From Flavobacterium sp. W4I14 (GTDB lineage: Bacteria; Bacteroidota; Bacteroidia; Sphingobacteriales; Sphingobacteriaceae), in contig JAUSZU010000001.1 in the NCBI GenBank assembly GCA_030817875.1, positions 620,001 to 684,000 on the forward strand: a DNA stretch of 64,000 nt, in the 5' to 3' direction. Under the pieces are notes generated by a model. The model was not told the DNA's origin. It was given only the letters and a program-made list of their open reading frames with translations, and ran no database searches. Made by a program: the position numbers and the translations under genes. Below are positions 63,811 to 64,000 of the stretch, one piece after another. Position 1 is the first letter of the stretch. Every line of letters begins with the position of its first letter.

Positions 63811-64000
63811 CTATTTCGCCGAAAATGTCCAAAAATCAATATTTACTTCTGGTTTTTCTGCTCCCCTAATGGTTAGGAAAAGATCTTGTTTTCCTGTCGC
63901 GCCATTAACTTTACAGCTCACTTCTTTCCAGGCCTGCACGTCACCAGTGTTTGGTACGGCCAGTGTTCCGATTACTTTTCCGTCAGGGCTGCCTAAACGG
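63811..64000 (-). CDS. C-terminal end of a CBM6-like domain protein (5' end outside window)
   Basis: A minus-strand frame enters from the right edge and ends in TAG at 63811-63813, so 63 complete codons are visible. The translation reads RLGSPDGKVIGTLAVPNTGD, VQAWKEVSCKVNG, GKQDLFLTIRG, then VNIDFWTFSAK. This matches the last strands of a family 6 carbohydrate-binding module: 'G..iGt..vp.TG....W', the 'v.g.tG..dlfl.f.g' strand, and a final 'D.w.f'. CBM6 modules commonly end GH43 or esterase proteins of xylan loci. The catalytic part cannot be seen. Confidence 0.75.
   Translation of the reverse strand, partial: RLGSPDGKVIGTLAVPNTGDVQAWKEVSCKVNGATGKQDLFLTIRGAEKPEVNIDFWTFSAK

Noticed and set aside
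1..64000. tRNA, rRNA, CRISPR arrays, insertion sequences with transposase, phage genes
   Set aside because: Looked for on both strands by motif and none could be supported; the repeats found are small palindromes without their own genes.

Overview
The window (about 40% GC by eye) is chromosomal DNA of a glycan-degrading Bacteroidota, most likely a Pedobacter-like Sphingobacteriaceae. The evidence is three sets of SusC/SusD outer-membrane pairs, two hybrid two-component sensors (HTCS), many secreted or lipoprotein glycosidases, TAnnTTTG-type promoter motifs, and almost no Shine-Dalgarno sites. No rRNA, tRNA, CRISPR array, transposase or phage gene was seen. The family calls rest on motifs and remembered family sequences, not on searches.

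Layout. (1) 1-3336: the end of a polysaccharide-utilisation locus (PUL), with the C-terminal part of a SusC receptor and its SusD lipoprotein. A 149-bp MITE-like palindrome follows. (2) 3660-6460: a housekeeping/stress island with a MarR-like repressor, a divergent YCII-domain protein, a Crp/Fnr-type regulator broken by one in-frame stop codon, and an NAD-dependent epimerase/reductase. (3) 6794-36496: a large PUL for an acidic, probably glucuronate- and galactose-containing plant glycan. It encodes a ROK kinase, GH88, GH43 (subfamily-12-like), an atypical GH97, a FucP-like importer, SusC/SusD, an HTCS, an ECF sigma factor without a neighbouring anti-sigma gene, a GH43_24-like exo-galactanase, two alginate/glucuronan-lyase-like proteins flanking a GH120-like beta-helix protein, an alpha/beta hydrolase, a LacI regulator and a second GH97 of retaining type. 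(4) 36559-39087 (minus): an SRPBCC protein and a blue-light-type LOV histidine kinase with a single-domain response regulator. (5) 39396-64000: a GH89 gene (minus), then a classic xylan locus in the order xusA-xusB-xusC-xusD-xusE-xyn10A, ended by a strong terminator. An SGNH acetylesterase, a second HTCS, a GH43 xylosidase/arabinofuranosidase and, convergently, the C-terminal end of a CBM6-like protein follow.

How the genes work together. In region 5, xylan is bound and cut at the surface (XusB, XusD, XusE, Xyn10A), imported through XusA and XusC, deacetylated by the SGNH esterase and trimmed by GH43. The HTCS is the likely periplasmic sensor. In region 3, lyases would create unsaturated uronosyl ends that GH88 removes, while GH43 and GH97 enzymes trim neutral sugars. 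FucP-like uptake and ROK phosphorylation then feed metabolism. HTCS, ECF sigma and LacI proteins give three layers of control.

Most interesting points: a GH120-like beta-helix protein that lacks both expected catalytic carboxylates and sits between two lyase paralogues; an anti-sigma-less ECF factor translated almost continuously with a galactanase-like gene; a GH97 without the usual nucleophile/base residues; a LOV photoreceptor kinase between two PULs; the nonsense-interrupted Crp-like regulator; and several families of intergenic palindromic repeats.
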